Shown: positions 43,666-53,623, counted from the stretch's first letter. The stretch is 64,000 nucleotides of DNA from Euglena gracilis (GCA_039621445.1 CP154956.1:34259437-34323436); one strand, 5' to 3'. Program-made: numbers and translations. The notes: a model not told the origin generated them from the sequence alone.

Positions 43666-45149
43666 TCAGGCGTTCGATCGATGTCGGGGTTCAGTGGGTA
43701 GTATTTCCACTGCACACCGAGGGGCCCGACTGTGTGAATACAGTCGAAGATTGCCTTCAGCCTTCGGGCCAACACATGCTGGTCCCGAAATCCTAACTGG
43801 TGCAGGTAACTGCGGCCAGTGGAGTCGCTGAAGAGACCCCAGTTCTGGCAGGGGTATCCCAGCCAAAACCAGAGTTCCCAGAAACCCGGCTGGGCATCCA
43901 GCAAGGGTCTGCCACCTTCACCTTCGAAGGCGTACAGGTCAATTCCGTAATGGAATTGTCTGACTCTGTTCTCGGTGTGGTGTAATACCACCTCGATGAC
44001 TGCCTCCGGAGGGGTGACGGGGCGGTTTCCTGCAACATGGTAATCATGCTGCATTCGCCAGCCTTCGTCCTCCAGCTCCTCCTTGAACCTGAGCATTTGC
44101 TCAAAGTCCGAGAGGACTTCTGCTGGTTCTTCCTCCTCCTCACGGGCTGTACCCTTACCCTTGCCCTCACCCTTACCTTTGCCGGCCACGCCTTTGCCTT
44201 CTCCCTTGCCTTTGCCCTCAGCCTTACCTTTGTCCTTCCCTGTCTGGCGAATACCAGAGGGTCGGGCGCTCGGTGCGGCAGGAGTCGGTTCGGTACCTTC
44301 CCATTCCATCTCTGGGGAGGGACCTTGCCGTTCCGCTGCACGTCGCGGTGACGGCGTGGCTGGGCGCTGGCTAGGAGCCTGTGCATGGGCTTGGCTCGGC
44401 CACGTAGGGGGTCGCGGCTCCTTCCATACCGGAGGGATCGGCGGTGGCATTGCGGCAACAGGACGGCTCATCGCTGCCTGTGCCACTGCCGGTGGTTGCC
44501 CGGCCAGGGTATCCTGGCTGGCTTCCACCTGCATTGCCGCACCGCCTTCCGCGTCCCGTGGGCTGGGTCGCCTGGGCTGTGGGGTAAGGTTCTCCGTAAC
44601 CCTATCGCGCTTCAGGGTGGCAGGTAATCCTGCCGCTCCTGCCGGGGGCTCACCGGGTAATACCGGGGTCGCCACCCGCAGCTGCGGCTGGTACGGATGG
44701 TAGGGGGTGTATCCACGACCCTGAAGGGCAGCCAGAGAGGCGTAATACCTCGTCCGGTGCTCTTCAGACGCGAATACTGGCTCCTGCAGGAAATGCCGAG
44801 CAAGCTCATCCTGCTCGGTTCCCGGAGGTGCCATATGATAGTAGGGAGCCTCCTGCCGACGGGGGACATCCCCAGTCTGGACAGGGGCTGCACTGGGCGG
44901 TCGGGCTGCCTCACGGTGGGGAGGTTCATCCTCCACCACTATGGGCTCCTCCTGCCTCCGTGGCTCAACGCCAGGGGCAGGGGGGACCGATGATGCTTGT
45001 GGCATCCAGTGCATGAACATGTGTTGGACGTATGCCTCAGAGGGCACGTCCGACTGTCCGGCTGGGAGCACGCGTGCGCCGCGCGGGTAATCCGCGTGCG
45101 TCGCGTACCGCGAGACAAATTGCTCCGCTGGCGGCTCGCGCGGCGGCAT
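43593..45149 (-). CDS. Accessory protein of element B, N-terminal frame (518 residues, unknown function)
   Basis: Pro-rich first half with EDEPP motifs, then a basic/glycine stretch (GKGKGEGKG) like the gag tail of element A, then an acidic patch and a compact conserved part: LRFKEELEDEGWRM, FHYGIDLYAFEGEGG, GFWELWFWLGYPCQNWG and CIHTVGPLGVQWKYYP. B' has GFWELWFWL and SVGPLGIQCKYY at the far right of the window. The GK-rich stretch suggests nucleic-acid binding. Upstream, the frame meets a change near 45,180 to the frame of 45,374-45,793. Confidence 0.6.
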   Translation of the reverse strand: MPPREPPAEQFVSRYATHADYPRGARVLPAGQSDVPSEAYVQHMFMHWMPQASSVPPAPGVEPRRQEEPIVVEDEPPHREAARPPSAAPVQTGDVPRRQEAPYYHMAPPGTEQDELARHFLQEPVFASEEHRTRYYASLAALQGRGYTPYHPYQPQLRVATPVLPGEPPAGAAGLPATLKRDRVTENLTPQPRRPSPRDAEGGAAMQVEASQDTLAGQPPAVAQAAMSRPVAAMPPPIPPVWKEPRPPTWPSQAHAQAPSQRPATPSPRRAAERQGPSPEMEWEGTEPTPAAPSARPSGIRQTGKDKGKAEGKGKGEGKGVAGKGKGEGKGKGTAREEEEEPAEVLSDFEQMLRFKEELEDEGWRMQHDYHVAGNRPVTPPEAVIEVVLHHTENRVRQFHYGIDLYAFEGEGGRPLLDAQPGFWELWFWLGYPCQNWGLFSDSTGRSYLHQLGFRDQHVLARRLKAIFDCIHTVGPLGVQWKYYPLNPDIDRTPDRGVVVQQQPPGVAGEPLRLHLPR

Positions 45150-45373
45150 TCGCTGCGGCGAGGGCGGGCGAGCAAAATTCTCGTCATCCCAGGTGGGACA
45201 TGCACAGCCTCACCTACCGGTGGGGGCGTGTGCTCACGCATATGCACGGTGTGGGATCCCACCGGCGTCTGCGTTTGCAGCATGGGCGGCACATACACGC
45301 CCAGGTCCATCATGGTCTCGCCCGGGTTCGAAGCCGGAATCGGCTGCGGACGAGAAATACCGTCTCCCCGTCA

Positions 45374-45793
45374 TCAGGGCTTGACCATAGGACACCACTG
45401 AGCCACAGGGGTGTTGGCTACCACCAACAACTGAGCACAGTATGCATCCCAAAGGGCTTGCATAAAGGGCTCCGTTGGGGGGTGTGCGCACATACGCATC
45501 GCCCGCTCCAACGTCTCCGTAGTGCGGAAGATCATCTCTCTCCCGCATACGGGGGCAGGCGCGATCTGCGCTGCGCTGGTGGCTGAGGTGCCGGCTGCTG
45601 GACGGCAGATGGATCTGGTACCCGCATATGCGGACCGGATGCTGGTAGCCGCGGCGAATACCGGGGCTGAAACCCTCTCAGCATGTGGGGCACCCGGAAT
45701 CGGGGCCTCAGCATACTGAGGGTACTGAGGGTATGGCGCGCCAGAAGGCTGCGGCCATGGTGGACCTGGTCCAGGTCCGCGCCCAGGCAGCAT
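45374..45793 (-). CDS. First accessory frame of element B (139 residues)
   Basis: Starts 377 bp after the pol stop. Pro/Ala-rich, then FRTTETLERAMRMCAHPP and FMQALWDAYCAQLLVV. It ends in two consecutive TGA codons, after which the same frame is open to about 45,180 and then meets the 518-residue frame. No family recognised. Confidence 0.4.
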   Translation of the reverse strand: MLPGRGPGPGPPWPQPSGAPYPQYPQYAEAPIPGAPHAERVSAPVFAAATSIRSAYAGTRSICRPAAGTSATSAAQIAPAPVCGREMIFRTTETLERAMRMCAHPPTEPFMQALWDAYCAQLLVVANTPVAQWCPMVKP

Positions 45794-46169
45794 GATGCTA
45801 CCCGAACGACGACGACAACTAAGGGTAACCTTGTGGTCAGTCGCTTTGAGTGCTGCGAGAGCACTGAAAAAGCAAGGCTTCTATCTTAATCAAAACTCTG
45901 CGAGAAAGATAGAGAAATAATGAAGTGCAGGGGGGGGTATAAACGCGAAACATTCACATAAAACACACGCATTCTCCAAAACGAAATCGTTTCAGAAGTG
46001 TTTATGTTTATGTCTATGTTATTGCGCTTGTTCCACAGCTTCCAATCCTTGGATATCCAACAACTGGATGCTCAAGTCTCCACAAGTCCCCCCGCCCACC
46101 TTTCCAGTATCTTATCCCACAAAGTCACCCCTGTCGACTATCGACGTCGTCAGGTATCTGGAACGCGGC
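45794..46169 (-). other. Spacer between pol and the accessory frames
   Basis: A/T-richer, no gene. Contains the palindrome TTGGATATCCAA (46,052-46,063). A subgenomic promoter or splice acceptor for the downstream frames could lie here, but I see no clear signal. Confidence 0.4.
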
Positions 46170-49100
46170 TTAATAGGCAGGGGATCTTTTTCCGTCTTTT
46201 AGTCGTCCAAGAATGGACGTCCCGTTGGGCAAGGCAACTTTATATCGCCCGCTACTACCTAACCTCTCCAAAATTTCGCATGGGCCGAGCCAAAGAGGAT
46301 CTAGCTTGGAAGATTGCATGCGGGTGCGGTTATTCCGTACCCACACGCGGTCACCTGGACTATACACAGGTGTGTTGAAGTTCTGCAAAAACGATTTCCG
46401 TTTGTTGGAATGAATTTCTGTGATACGTGATTGGACTGCAGAGCGGAGTGATTCCACTTCTGCAAACCACGTTTCACAGCTGACGCTACTTCGGGCGGGT
46501 CTCTCCGAGGGGATATCCCCTATGGCCGGAGGGTCTCGTCCGAAAACAATTTTGTACGGTGAGTGTGGTAATACCAACCCTGGCAAGGTATTGATGTAAA
46601 ATAAACACCAATGAAGAACGGATAACCAATTCTTACCCGAGTCAGCCAGTGAAAGGCGAAGCATATTGACAACGGATTTCACGGCTGCCTCGGCTCTACC
46701 ATTGCCTTTCGGGCGGTATATAATGGAAAAATGCTGCTCAATGCCGAGTAAACCGCACAAAGTTGTGAAAAACCGCGAAGAGATCAAGTGATCTTGATCA
46801 CTCACGATTTCGTTCGGTAAACCCATTAAGCAGATGCATTTCTCCAGGAATATGGATGCCAAAATTTGGGCTGTCAACCCTGCTTTCCGGCATGGAATGG
46901 CTACTATGTACCCACTCAGCCGACAGACGACAACAAGAACGTAATCGTAAATTTTGTCATCTGATCCTTTGCAAGGTTCAAGTTCGAGAAAATCCATGCA
47001 GAGGGACGTAAAAATGTCAGGTGGTACGGGGAAAAAGTCCATCGTACCAGGGGGGGTACCTCTGCGCGGTTTCACAGCCTGACAAATTTGGCACCGTTGC
47101 GAAATTCGCAAACAGCGCGAATATAATTCTTTTTCACTCAGGGTTGTGCAATATCTGCGACCCACTAGTGAAAGAAGTTTGGGGGCCCCAGGGTGACCAT
47201 GGTTGTGATAGCTCAAAATCACATCATCAACCAGGTCTTGGGGTATACAATATTTATAACCAGAATCATTCCGGAAAATAAGCCGCAATGGTGATAGAGA
47301 GTAATTCTCTATGGATTCACCATTACGAAGTCTATTCACAATGGTACTATATATAGGGTCACGCGAATAATCCCATTCGCGGAAAAATAGGGGGGTAGGA
47401 GTTTCCGTACGCGTAATGCGACGGGGTCCGGCAGTGCGTCCACGCCGGCGCCTTCCACGCAATGGTGAAATGGCGATGCTGCGATACACCCGGGAAACCG
47501 GTAGTGAATCGAGCATGTTGTCCGCAGCGTCGGATCGACGTGCGAACTGGTCAGCCTCATGGCTGCCATGAAAAGTCGCATCACCCTCATCCGGGTTCCC
47601 AGGATAATACCAGGGGGCTCGGCTGAGTGGATCCGCAACTTTTTGCGTGTGACCTGGGGTATAAACTACCACCAGGTTAAACTGGCTCAGGAACTCATGC
47701 CATCGGCATCTTCTGCCCACTGATGACATGGCCTTGTTCAGGTCCTCGGTATACCAGTGTTGAAGGCTCTCATGATCCGTCAACACCAGTATCTGGACCA
47801 AGCTGCTGGCTATCCAGCTGCGGAACTTCTGGAGAATTAGCACAATGGCATATGTCTCCTTTTCGCGAATGCTCCATTTAACCTGTCCTTTCCCATTGTC
47901 GCCCTGTAGCTTCCTGCTAAAGAAAGCCACAGGTCGGAGTTCATTCGCCGCATTATGCTGGCTAAGAACCCCGCCAACAGCGTAATCGCTGCTGTCGACC
48001 TCCAGGACATACGGTTTGTATGGATCCGCGATATCGAGAACCACGTTCTCGAGGAGCAAGTCCTTGATTTTATTCAAGGCCTCGCGCATTTGGTCATCCC
48101 AAATGACTTTTGCGTTATCGGGTGTCTGATTTTTGAGTTGTCGGGTTAGGGGTACCGCGATTTTCGCGAAATCTTTCATGTAAATCGCGTAGTATTGGGC
48201 TAATCCCAAAAATCCCTTTAAATGCGTTAAGGTCTTAATGACCTCAGGAGTCCATTTCTTAATGGCCTCCATCTTACTGGGTGCGGCTTTACGCTGCCCG
48301 TTGCTCAGGATGTGTCCGCAAAACTTAAGAATTTTGCGAAACAGGTGCATTTTGGAACCCTTCACAAAAAGCACATGCTTTTGGAACGCGGATAATACCG
48401 CGCGCACATCGCGATAATGCGGGTCGAGGATATCCTCGCCCGATTTCGCGGATGGCGGTTGGGTTCCCACCAGTACATCATCGATGTACACCAGAGCAAA
48501 CGGTAAATCGCGCAAAACCCACTGGATCATGCGTTGAAACATGGCTGGGCCATTCTTAACACCCATGGGGAGTACCGTCCATTGGTACACACCCTTGGAT
48601 GTCACGAATGCCGTGTACGGTTGCGAATCAGGATGCAAATGCATCTGATGGAAACCGTCTTCCAGATCAAAGATTGACCACAACCGGTTATCCGATTGTT
48701 TTGTGATCAAATCCTCGATCAGCGGTAACGGGAAGGGGTCATCCTTCGTTTGGGAGTTCAGGTACCGGTAATCCAGCACTAGTCTCCACTTCTTCTGACC
48801 AGACTGGTCAGCGGGTTTGGGCACCACAAAAGCTTGTGATGTCCACTCGCTCTTGGAAGGGATAATCCACTTCCGCTGGATGAGCTTCTCAATCATCTCG
48901 TTGAGAGCCTGTTCGCGTTCACCCGAACAACGGAAGAATTTCCGGTGCATAGGTTTAGCGCCATCCTTGAGCTCGATTTTGCAAACACCGAACGGACCGC
49001 GAATCGCGGGGTCGATGTCGCAGGCGTAAACTGGATTATCCAGTACACCATGAAATTCGCGAGCAATTCGCGAACAATAGTCAGCAGACTTGGGGTGTTG

Positions 49101-50030
49101 GTCCGCACTCTCAATGACCGCAGAAATCTGCGTTGAGGGTGTGGCATCCCCATTGGTACCAAGGTATCTTGGCACACGCAAATCGGATATTCCGAATGCG
49201 TCAAAGAAACAAACTCGAAAAAAGCTTTCTTTAACAGGTGGTAATAATATACCACAAAAGTCCTCAAATAGTGGCACATCAGCGGGAAAATCCCACCAAT
49301 GAAAACACACATAGGATAGTTGGTGAAACCAATCCGCATTCGGATTGACGGGTATGAGGAGAGCTCCTCGCGCTTCATCGCGGAGGATTTTCTCCACCAC
49401 ATCCGGGATAAGTTTTGGGGGAGGATGCATCCACAGCACCGTATCACCCCAGAATTTAAGAAATGCGTTGGTATGTCGCGACCAATATCGCGACAAGCGC
49501 GCATGCGCTTTTGATGAGAACGCATCAATTTCCAACGGCAAATCGAAGGAATCAGCCAAAGCCGCGATTTTGGAGAACCATTCCTCCAAAATACGGTATT
49601 GACCAAAATTAAAGGCATTCCATACGCGCATCGCGTAGGTGTCGACCTGGTTCGCGGGTTGAAGAGCGGTAACGCAATTCAGGGATCCGCAAACATAGGT
49701 CAAGGGTGTGTCATCCACACTCCCAAGGGGCATTCCCAAGGGTTGATGGGTTGGATGGGTGCATACCCAGTCCATATCATGCCAGATGGAGGTGGGGGAG
49801 GTGTGTGACACGGATTTCGCGGTCCCAAACAACAAGGCAATACCTCGTTGTTGGAGCACTTGATGTACGGTCGCGCATTGCGATCCGCAACCAAGTGTAT
49901 GGTTACGCGAAATCGGGATTAGTGTTGGTGTTTGGACTAGACATCCACAATCGAAATCTGGCTGGGCGGAAATTCTCCTACAGTGCACACATTGGAAGGA
50001 AGTGTCGGAGTAGTGGTCCTGGTCGCGCAT
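46170..50030 (-). CDS. pol: Pol of element B: RT, RNase H, integrase (1,286 residues, intact)
   Basis: The N-terminal 370 residues include a segment with IDAFSSKAHARLSRYWSR, WMHPPPKLIPDVVEKI and GALLIPVNPNADWF, a pattern otherwise typical of the region after RNase H in DIRS elements. RT: WRLVLDYRYLNSQT, WSIFDLEDGFHQM, YQWTVLPMGVKNGPAMFQ, YIDD (48,477-48,488), FCGHILSNG. RNase H: LEVDSSDYAVGGVL, REKETYAIV, LTDHESLQHW, YTPGHTQKVADPLSR. Integrase: HNHGH...CQIC zinc finger, then D in CMDFLELE, D in IVSDQDH and E in NGRAEAAV with exactly 35 residues between the last two; a GDRVWVRNNR / LWLGPCEIL C-terminal module; no chromodomain. The frame overlaps the protease frame by 94 bp and is its -1 frame. 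Confidence 0.95.
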   Translation of the reverse strand: MRDQDHYSDTSFQCVHCRRISAQPDFDCGCLVQTPTLIPISRNHTLGCGSQCATVHQVLQQRGIALLFGTAKSVSHTSPTSIWHDMDWVCTHPTHQPLGMPLGSVDDTPLTYVCGSLNCVTALQPANQVDTYAMRVWNAFNFGQYRILEEWFSKIAALADSFDLPLEIDAFSSKAHARLSRYWSRHTNAFLKFWGDTVLWMHPPPKLIPDVVEKILRDEARGALLIPVNPNADWFHQLSYVCFHWWDFPADVPLFEDFCGILLPPVKESFFRVCFFDAFGISDLRVPRYLGTNGDATPSTQISAVIESADQHPKSADYCSRIAREFHGVLDNPVYACDIDPAIRGPFGVCKIELKDGAKPMHRKFFRCSGEREQALNEMIEKLIQRKWIIPSKSEWTSQAFVVPKPADQSGQKKWRLVLDYRYLNSQTKDDPFPLPLIEDLITKQSDNRLWSIFDLEDGFHQMHLHPDSQPYTAFVTSKGVYQWTVLPMGVKNGPAMFQRMIQWVLRDLPFALVYIDDVLVGTQPPSAKSGEDILDPHYRDVRAVLSAFQKHVLFVKGSKMHLFRKILKFCGHILSNGQRKAAPSKMEAIKKWTPEVIKTLTHLKGFLGLAQYYAIYMKDFAKIAVPLTRQLKNQTPDNAKVIWDDQMREALNKIKDLLLENVVLDIADPYKPYVLEVDSSDYAVGGVLSQHNAANELRPVAFFSRKLQGDNGKGQVKWSIREKETYAIVLILQKFRSWIASSLVQILVLTDHESLQHWYTEDLNKAMSSVGRRCRWHEFLSQFNLVVVYTPGHTQKVADPLSRAPWYYPGNPDEGDATFHGSHEADQFARRSDAADNMLDSLPVSRVYRSIAISPLRGRRRRGRTAGPRRITRTETPTPLFFREWDYSRDPIYSTIVNRLRNGESIENYSLSPLRLIFRNDSGYKYCIPQDLVDDVILSYHNHGHPGAPKLLSLVGRRYCTTLSEKELYSRCLRISQRCQICQAVKPRRGTPPGTMDFFPVPPDIFTSLCMDFLELEPCKGSDDKIYDYVLVVVCRLSGYIVAIPCRKAGLTAQILASIFLEKCICLMGLPNEIVSDQDHLISSRFFTTLCGLLGIEQHFSIIYRPKGNGRAEAAVKSVVNMLRLSLADSGKNWLSVLHWCLFYINTLPGLVLPHSPYKIVFGRDPPAIGDIPSERPARSSVSCETWFAEVESLRSAVQSRITEIHSNKRKSFLQNFNTPVYSPGDRVWVRNNRTRMQSSKLDPLWLGPCEILERLGSSGRYKVALPNGTSILGRLKDGKRSPAY

Positions 50031-51049
50031 GTTGGTCTGGTGGGGGGGTGTGTGTAAAAGTTGGGATGCGCTGTTGTAGCTGCTGGGGGGTGTACAGATG
50101 TATCTGAAAGCGATACATCTGGTGGAAAACAGGGTATTAGTGCAGCTGGGCGACTACTCGACACCGTACGTACTTCAGGCCTTTGGGCTTTCGTCTTGTA
50201 ACACAGTGGAACGAGGGGGGTACCGCTACTCGCTTGCCCTGCCTCATGGGGAACGGAAGTTGGTGTGTCAACGGGCAGGGGGTGAACTTTCTCGGTACAC
50301 CCGGTGTGGAAAACGTTGGTTGGTGTGGTTGGTAACGGGGTAAAAGTTTTCGAAAACGGTGTGGAAAAATTGGTGGCTATCGCGGTTGACGCCACAGGTG
50401 ATGAAGGTTTGGGGGGCAATGAGGAGAGCGGTGATGTGCGCAAACCGTGGGAGTGGCAATCCACTACCAGCCGGTGCTGACGTAAAAAGGGGATTCCCAG
50501 GATTACGTCAGAACCATGGATTCCGGATTCATATCCCCAGGTATCCGGAAAATTTTGCGGTTGGGGGGGGTGTGAGTGGTGCTTGGGGATGAGGGGTAGG
50601 ACAATGTCCAAAAAGCATCCCAAGTCACCACCGCACATAGGGGTGTTGTCAGCCGTCGTAATTTTGATCGGTTTCTTGGCTTTCACCAAGAGGGGGGTTG
50701 GTATCAACCCGAACCGAAAAAGTAATGCAATGCGACAACCAGTGTCAATGAGAATTTTGACTTTTGCACAAAAATTTTGGATTTTAATTTCCGCTTGGAC
50801 CAAAAGTTCCATGGGGGGTAAGCAAAGTGAAGGGTCTGGCGAAAATGTGTTTTCTTGCCAGCTTTCCCATGAACCCTTTCCTACTTTGCACAACATTCCG
50901 AGCGGAGAGTTGGAGTGGGGGGTGGGGGACCCGAAAATTTTCCGGGTACCGACCAGGAAGGCAGATGGGCAGGGGGGGCAGGGTTGATCAGGTCCTACCT
51001 CCATCTGTTCATCAGCCCAGAGGTCCGTGCCCTCGGACCTCGGGCTCCC
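49937..51049 (-). CDS. Aspartic protease of element B
   Basis: In the gag frame after a TAG at 51,050-51,052; first ATG at 51,004. The core has VKILIDTGCRIALLF (DTG active site) and SDVILGIPFLRQHRLVV, the I/V-L-G motif near the C-terminus of retroviral-type proteases. A Pro/Ser/Thr-rich tail runs into the overlap with pol. Together with gag it forms one frame across stops, and pol follows by a -1 shift. Confidence 0.85.
   Translation of the reverse strand, partial: GSPRSEGTDLWADEQMEVGPDQPCPPCPSAFLVGTRKIFGSPTPHSNSPLGMLCKVGKGSWESWQENTFSPDPSLCLPPMELLVQAEIKIQNFCAKVKILIDTGCRIALLFRFGLIPTPLLVKAKKPIKITTADNTPMCGGDLGCFLDIVLPLIPKHHSHPPQPQNFPDTWGYESGIHGSDVILGIPFLRQHRLVVDCHSHGLRTSPLSSLPPKPSSPVASTAIATNFSTPFSKTFTPLPTTPTNVFHTGCTEKVHPLPVDTPTSVPHEAGQASSGTPLVPLCYKTKAQRPEVRTVSSSRPAALIPCFPPDVSLSDTSVHPPAATTAHPNFYTHPPTRPTCATRTTTPTLPSNVCTVGEFPPSQISIVDV
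50042..50048 (-). promoter_or_regulatory. Candidate -1 ribosomal frameshift site (C7)
   Basis: On the minus strand the protease frame reads CAC-CCC-CCC, so C-CCC-CCC has the X-XXY-YYZ layout of a -1 slippery heptamer. After a -1 slip the pol frame is open through its first ATG at 50,030. No other slippery heptamer is evident in the overlap 49,937-50,030. Confidence 0.45.
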
Positions 51050-51640
51050 CTACTCCAGGTCCGAACCGGCCGAATAGCCAGCTATGGGCCTTTTAGAGGT
51101 GTAAACGGATTTTAACGTGCGCACCGCCATGCGGGCCTCGTCGAAATCGGTATCCGTGGTCTCATCCCCCTCCCTGCCCGAAGCCGGGGTGTCCTCCTCC
51201 AAACAAGATATCTTGAAACCGACTTTATGGCGGTTGGAGGAGTGACCCCTGTCACCGCGATTCATACCGCGATGACGTTGGCCAGGGCGGGGAGAACGAG
51301 AACGCGGACATTTGGATGAGTGGTGATCACTCGATCCACAAAGCGAACACCGAGATTTGTGTCGCGAGTCTGGGTAACGGGGGGATCGGTTTCCCGATTT
51401 CCCGTCAAACCGTCGTGGTGACTGGGTATCCCGTCGACCATGACCGGTGTATCGGGGTTTTCCCGATGACGATCGCGAAGAAGATGATCCGCTTCGCGAA
51501 CGCGATCGCGATGTCTCGCGATGAGAATCACGCTTCTTGGCCGGGGCACCAGGTGACCTACCCCGAGGCGTACCGTGTTTCCGCTCATCGCGGAACGGGA
51601 TCTGGGGGCTAATACCACCGGAACGGGGACCCCATGACCG
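51050..51640 (-). CDS. Arg/Ser-rich segment with a second zinc knuckle (gag/NC of element B)
   Basis: In frame with gag, between a TAA (51,641-51,643) and a TAG (51,050-51,052). The translation has an RS-rich stretch (SRSRSRSGSSSSRSSSG), then CSLCGSSDHHSSKC (51,309-51,350), a perfect C-x2-C-x4-H-x4-C knuckle, then an acidic part. Keeping a knuckle after the stop argues that this is real NC sequence, either reached by readthrough or separated by a recent nonsense mutation. Confidence 0.7.
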   Translation of the reverse strand, partial: RSWGPRSGGISPQIPFRDERKHGTPRGRSPGAPAKKRDSHRETSRSRSRSGSSSSRSSSGKPRYTGHGRRDTQSPRRFDGKSGNRSPRYPDSRHKSRCSLCGSSDHHSSKCPRSRSPRPGQRHRGMNRGDRGHSSNRHKVGFKISCLEEDTPASGREGDETTDTDFDEARMAVRTLKSVYTSKRPIAGYSAGSDLE

Positions 51641-53623
51641 TTAATTGCCCGATTGGCGTGAAAACGCGGAGGAACCCGAACCTCGTGATGAAGTCGAGCC
51701 TCGCGGACTCTGAATACGCTTACGCGCTTCAGGATTAGGACATTCCCGAGACATATGTCCCGATTTGTTGCACAGAAAGCACACTTTATCAGTGGCTTGG
51801 TCCGAAGAACGCGGGTACGGCTTTTTCGATCCCGTGGTGGGTGAAGCGGGTGAAACCGGTGACTTTTGCAATGCGTTCACCGAACCAGCCGGTAATCCAG
51901 CGGTTGGGTGTGCGGTATACGCGGATTGAACCTGACCAAGAAGTTGTGATAGCTTCAGTTGCTTGGAAACATAATTCCAGCGTTGGTCAAGAATCATTGC
52001 ATTACCCGCCAACTCCTCACGATGGATATACTTGATGAGGCTAGGCGTGAAATGCATGAGAACAGCGTCAAACTGTTCGCGCATTTGCTTTTCACTGAGT
52101 TCATCCACTTCAGCGGCAAGTCCTAACCATTTGGCATACCAAAGGTCAATGGACTTCCATTTGCGATCGGGTGGGGCGCATTGCTGCCACTTGGTCTCCA
52201 GGGTAATCCTAGCGACCAAACTTGAACTGGTGGAAGCGTATTGCTCCACCAGGTCATCAAAGGAAACGCGGTAGCGAATGACGAGTTGTCGCGCGCGCTC
52301 CTTCTCATCCCTAGGGAGGCAATCGATGAATTCCATCTTGATCACCTCCGGGTTTGTGTCCTGGGTTGGCCCTTTCAATGCCCAGTAATACTCCCAGTCC
52401 CGGAAAAACTGTCTCCATGTGGTTGGATCACCGTCCCATTGGGGTTTCACCTTGTTCGCGATTGCAATGGTGCCCTTGAAGTCTTTCTGAAAAACCCGTT
52501 GGCCCTCGGTGGTATTCCGTGGATTCGGGCCCGGGTACGCTCGAGCACCAAGCGTATCCTTTCCGGATTCTTGTCTGAATCGCGAAATTTCTGGTGAAGG
52601 TGAATCCTGGTACCGGAAATCCGGTCGCAAACCCTGTTGGTCACCCGTAATACGGGGACTCTCCGGTGTGGGGGTATGTCGCGCCTGCAACGTGTGACCC
52701 ACTCCCGGTGTACGGGTTTGGCTCATTCCACGCACAAGCATGGAATGATGGATTTCTTGGTAGAGACTTGGCGGAATCGCCGTGTTTTCCGTGAATTTGG
52801 TTCCCGTAATGGGAAATTCATCCGAAAACTGGGTTTGGGTTGTGGACAAGGCCAACGGTGGCACAATTCGCGGAATCGCGGATTGTGACACTCGGGACAC
52901 GGGTGGTGGTGGTGCATGTGCACCCAGATTCGGGTTGTGGAAACGCGAGTCTGGAGCATCTGGCGCATCTTCGGCAATGCATACTGCCGAATTGCGGTGT
53001 GAAACCCGCTGTTGGTTGGACACATTATCCAAACCCACAGACAAGTCATGCACACTTTGCTCCAAATGCACAACGAGTTGGAGTTGGCCGCAAATATGGT
53101 CAACTTCATCCTCCAAAGCGCGAATACGCTTGCGGTAACGGGAAAAGTCATCCAAGTGCGGAATCCTTTCGGAAATTCCGGTAACATCTTGGACAAGTTT
53201 CCCGTGAGACTTATCCAATAATTGGAGTTGTCCCATTAATGCTATTACAGCATTTGAGAGAATCTGCAAAGGTGATGTTACCTTGGTTGGTGTGGTGGTG
53301 GGAGCAACCGGTGCAGGGTTATCCGACAACACGGTTGTGGTACCCATGGGCAAATTTCCAGGTTGTGGGTTATCCAACAACGCGGAAATTCGCTCATCCA
53401 ACCTGGTAATCTCACTTTGCGTGGATCGGGCATTCCGATTCACCGATTCCTCAAGCCGTAATAGGCTGTTGCAGAAATCTTGCAAGGTTTCCTGATTGTT
53501 AGTGAGCATTTTGTCATAAAATGCCTTGAAATCAGGGTTCTCGGTAATCCGAGAACTGGAACCTGCAGGTAGAGACTGCATTTCCGTTACTTTGGTAGAC
53601 ACCGATGCATACCGGGTCTGGAT
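51641..53623 (-). CDS. gag: Gag of element B (capsid and first zinc knuckle)
   Basis: First ATG at 53,602; in the same frame as the upstream 422-codon frame, from which it is separated by one TGA (53,624-53,626). Contains a capsid-like part with KPQWDGDPTTWRQFFRDWEYYWALKG and a following helical region (QLVIRYRVSFDDLVEQYAS), then CFLCNKSGHMSREC, a C-x2-C-x4-H-x4-C zinc knuckle, and a Ser/Arg-rich end. This is the main structural protein. Confidence 0.85.
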   Translation of the reverse strand: MQTRYASVSTKVTEMQSLPAGSSSRITENPDFKAFYDKMLTNNQETLQDFCNSLLRLEESVNRNARSTQSEITRLDERISALLDNPQPGNLPMGTTTVLSDNPAPVAPTTTPTKVTSPLQILSNAVIALMGQLQLLDKSHGKLVQDVTGISERIPHLDDFSRYRKRIRALEDEVDHICGQLQLVVHLEQSVHDLSVGLDNVSNQQRVSHRNSAVCIAEDAPDAPDSRFHNPNLGAHAPPPPVSRVSQSAIPRIVPPLALSTTQTQFSDEFPITGTKFTENTAIPPSLYQEIHHSMLVRGMSQTRTPGVGHTLQARHTPTPESPRITGDQQGLRPDFRYQDSPSPEISRFRQESGKDTLGARAYPGPNPRNTTEGQRVFQKDFKGTIAIANKVKPQWDGDPTTWRQFFRDWEYYWALKGPTQDTNPEVIKMEFIDCLPRDEKERARQLVIRYRVSFDDLVEQYASTSSSLVARITLETKWQQCAPPDRKWKSIDLWYAKWLGLAAEVDELSEKQMREQFDAVLMHFTPSLIKYIHREELAGNAMILDQRWNYVSKQLKLSQLLGQVQSAYTAHPTAGLPAGSVNALQKSPVSPASPTTGSKKPYPRSSDQATDKVCFLCNKSGHMSRECPNPEARKRIQSPRGSTSSRGSGSSAFSRQSGN

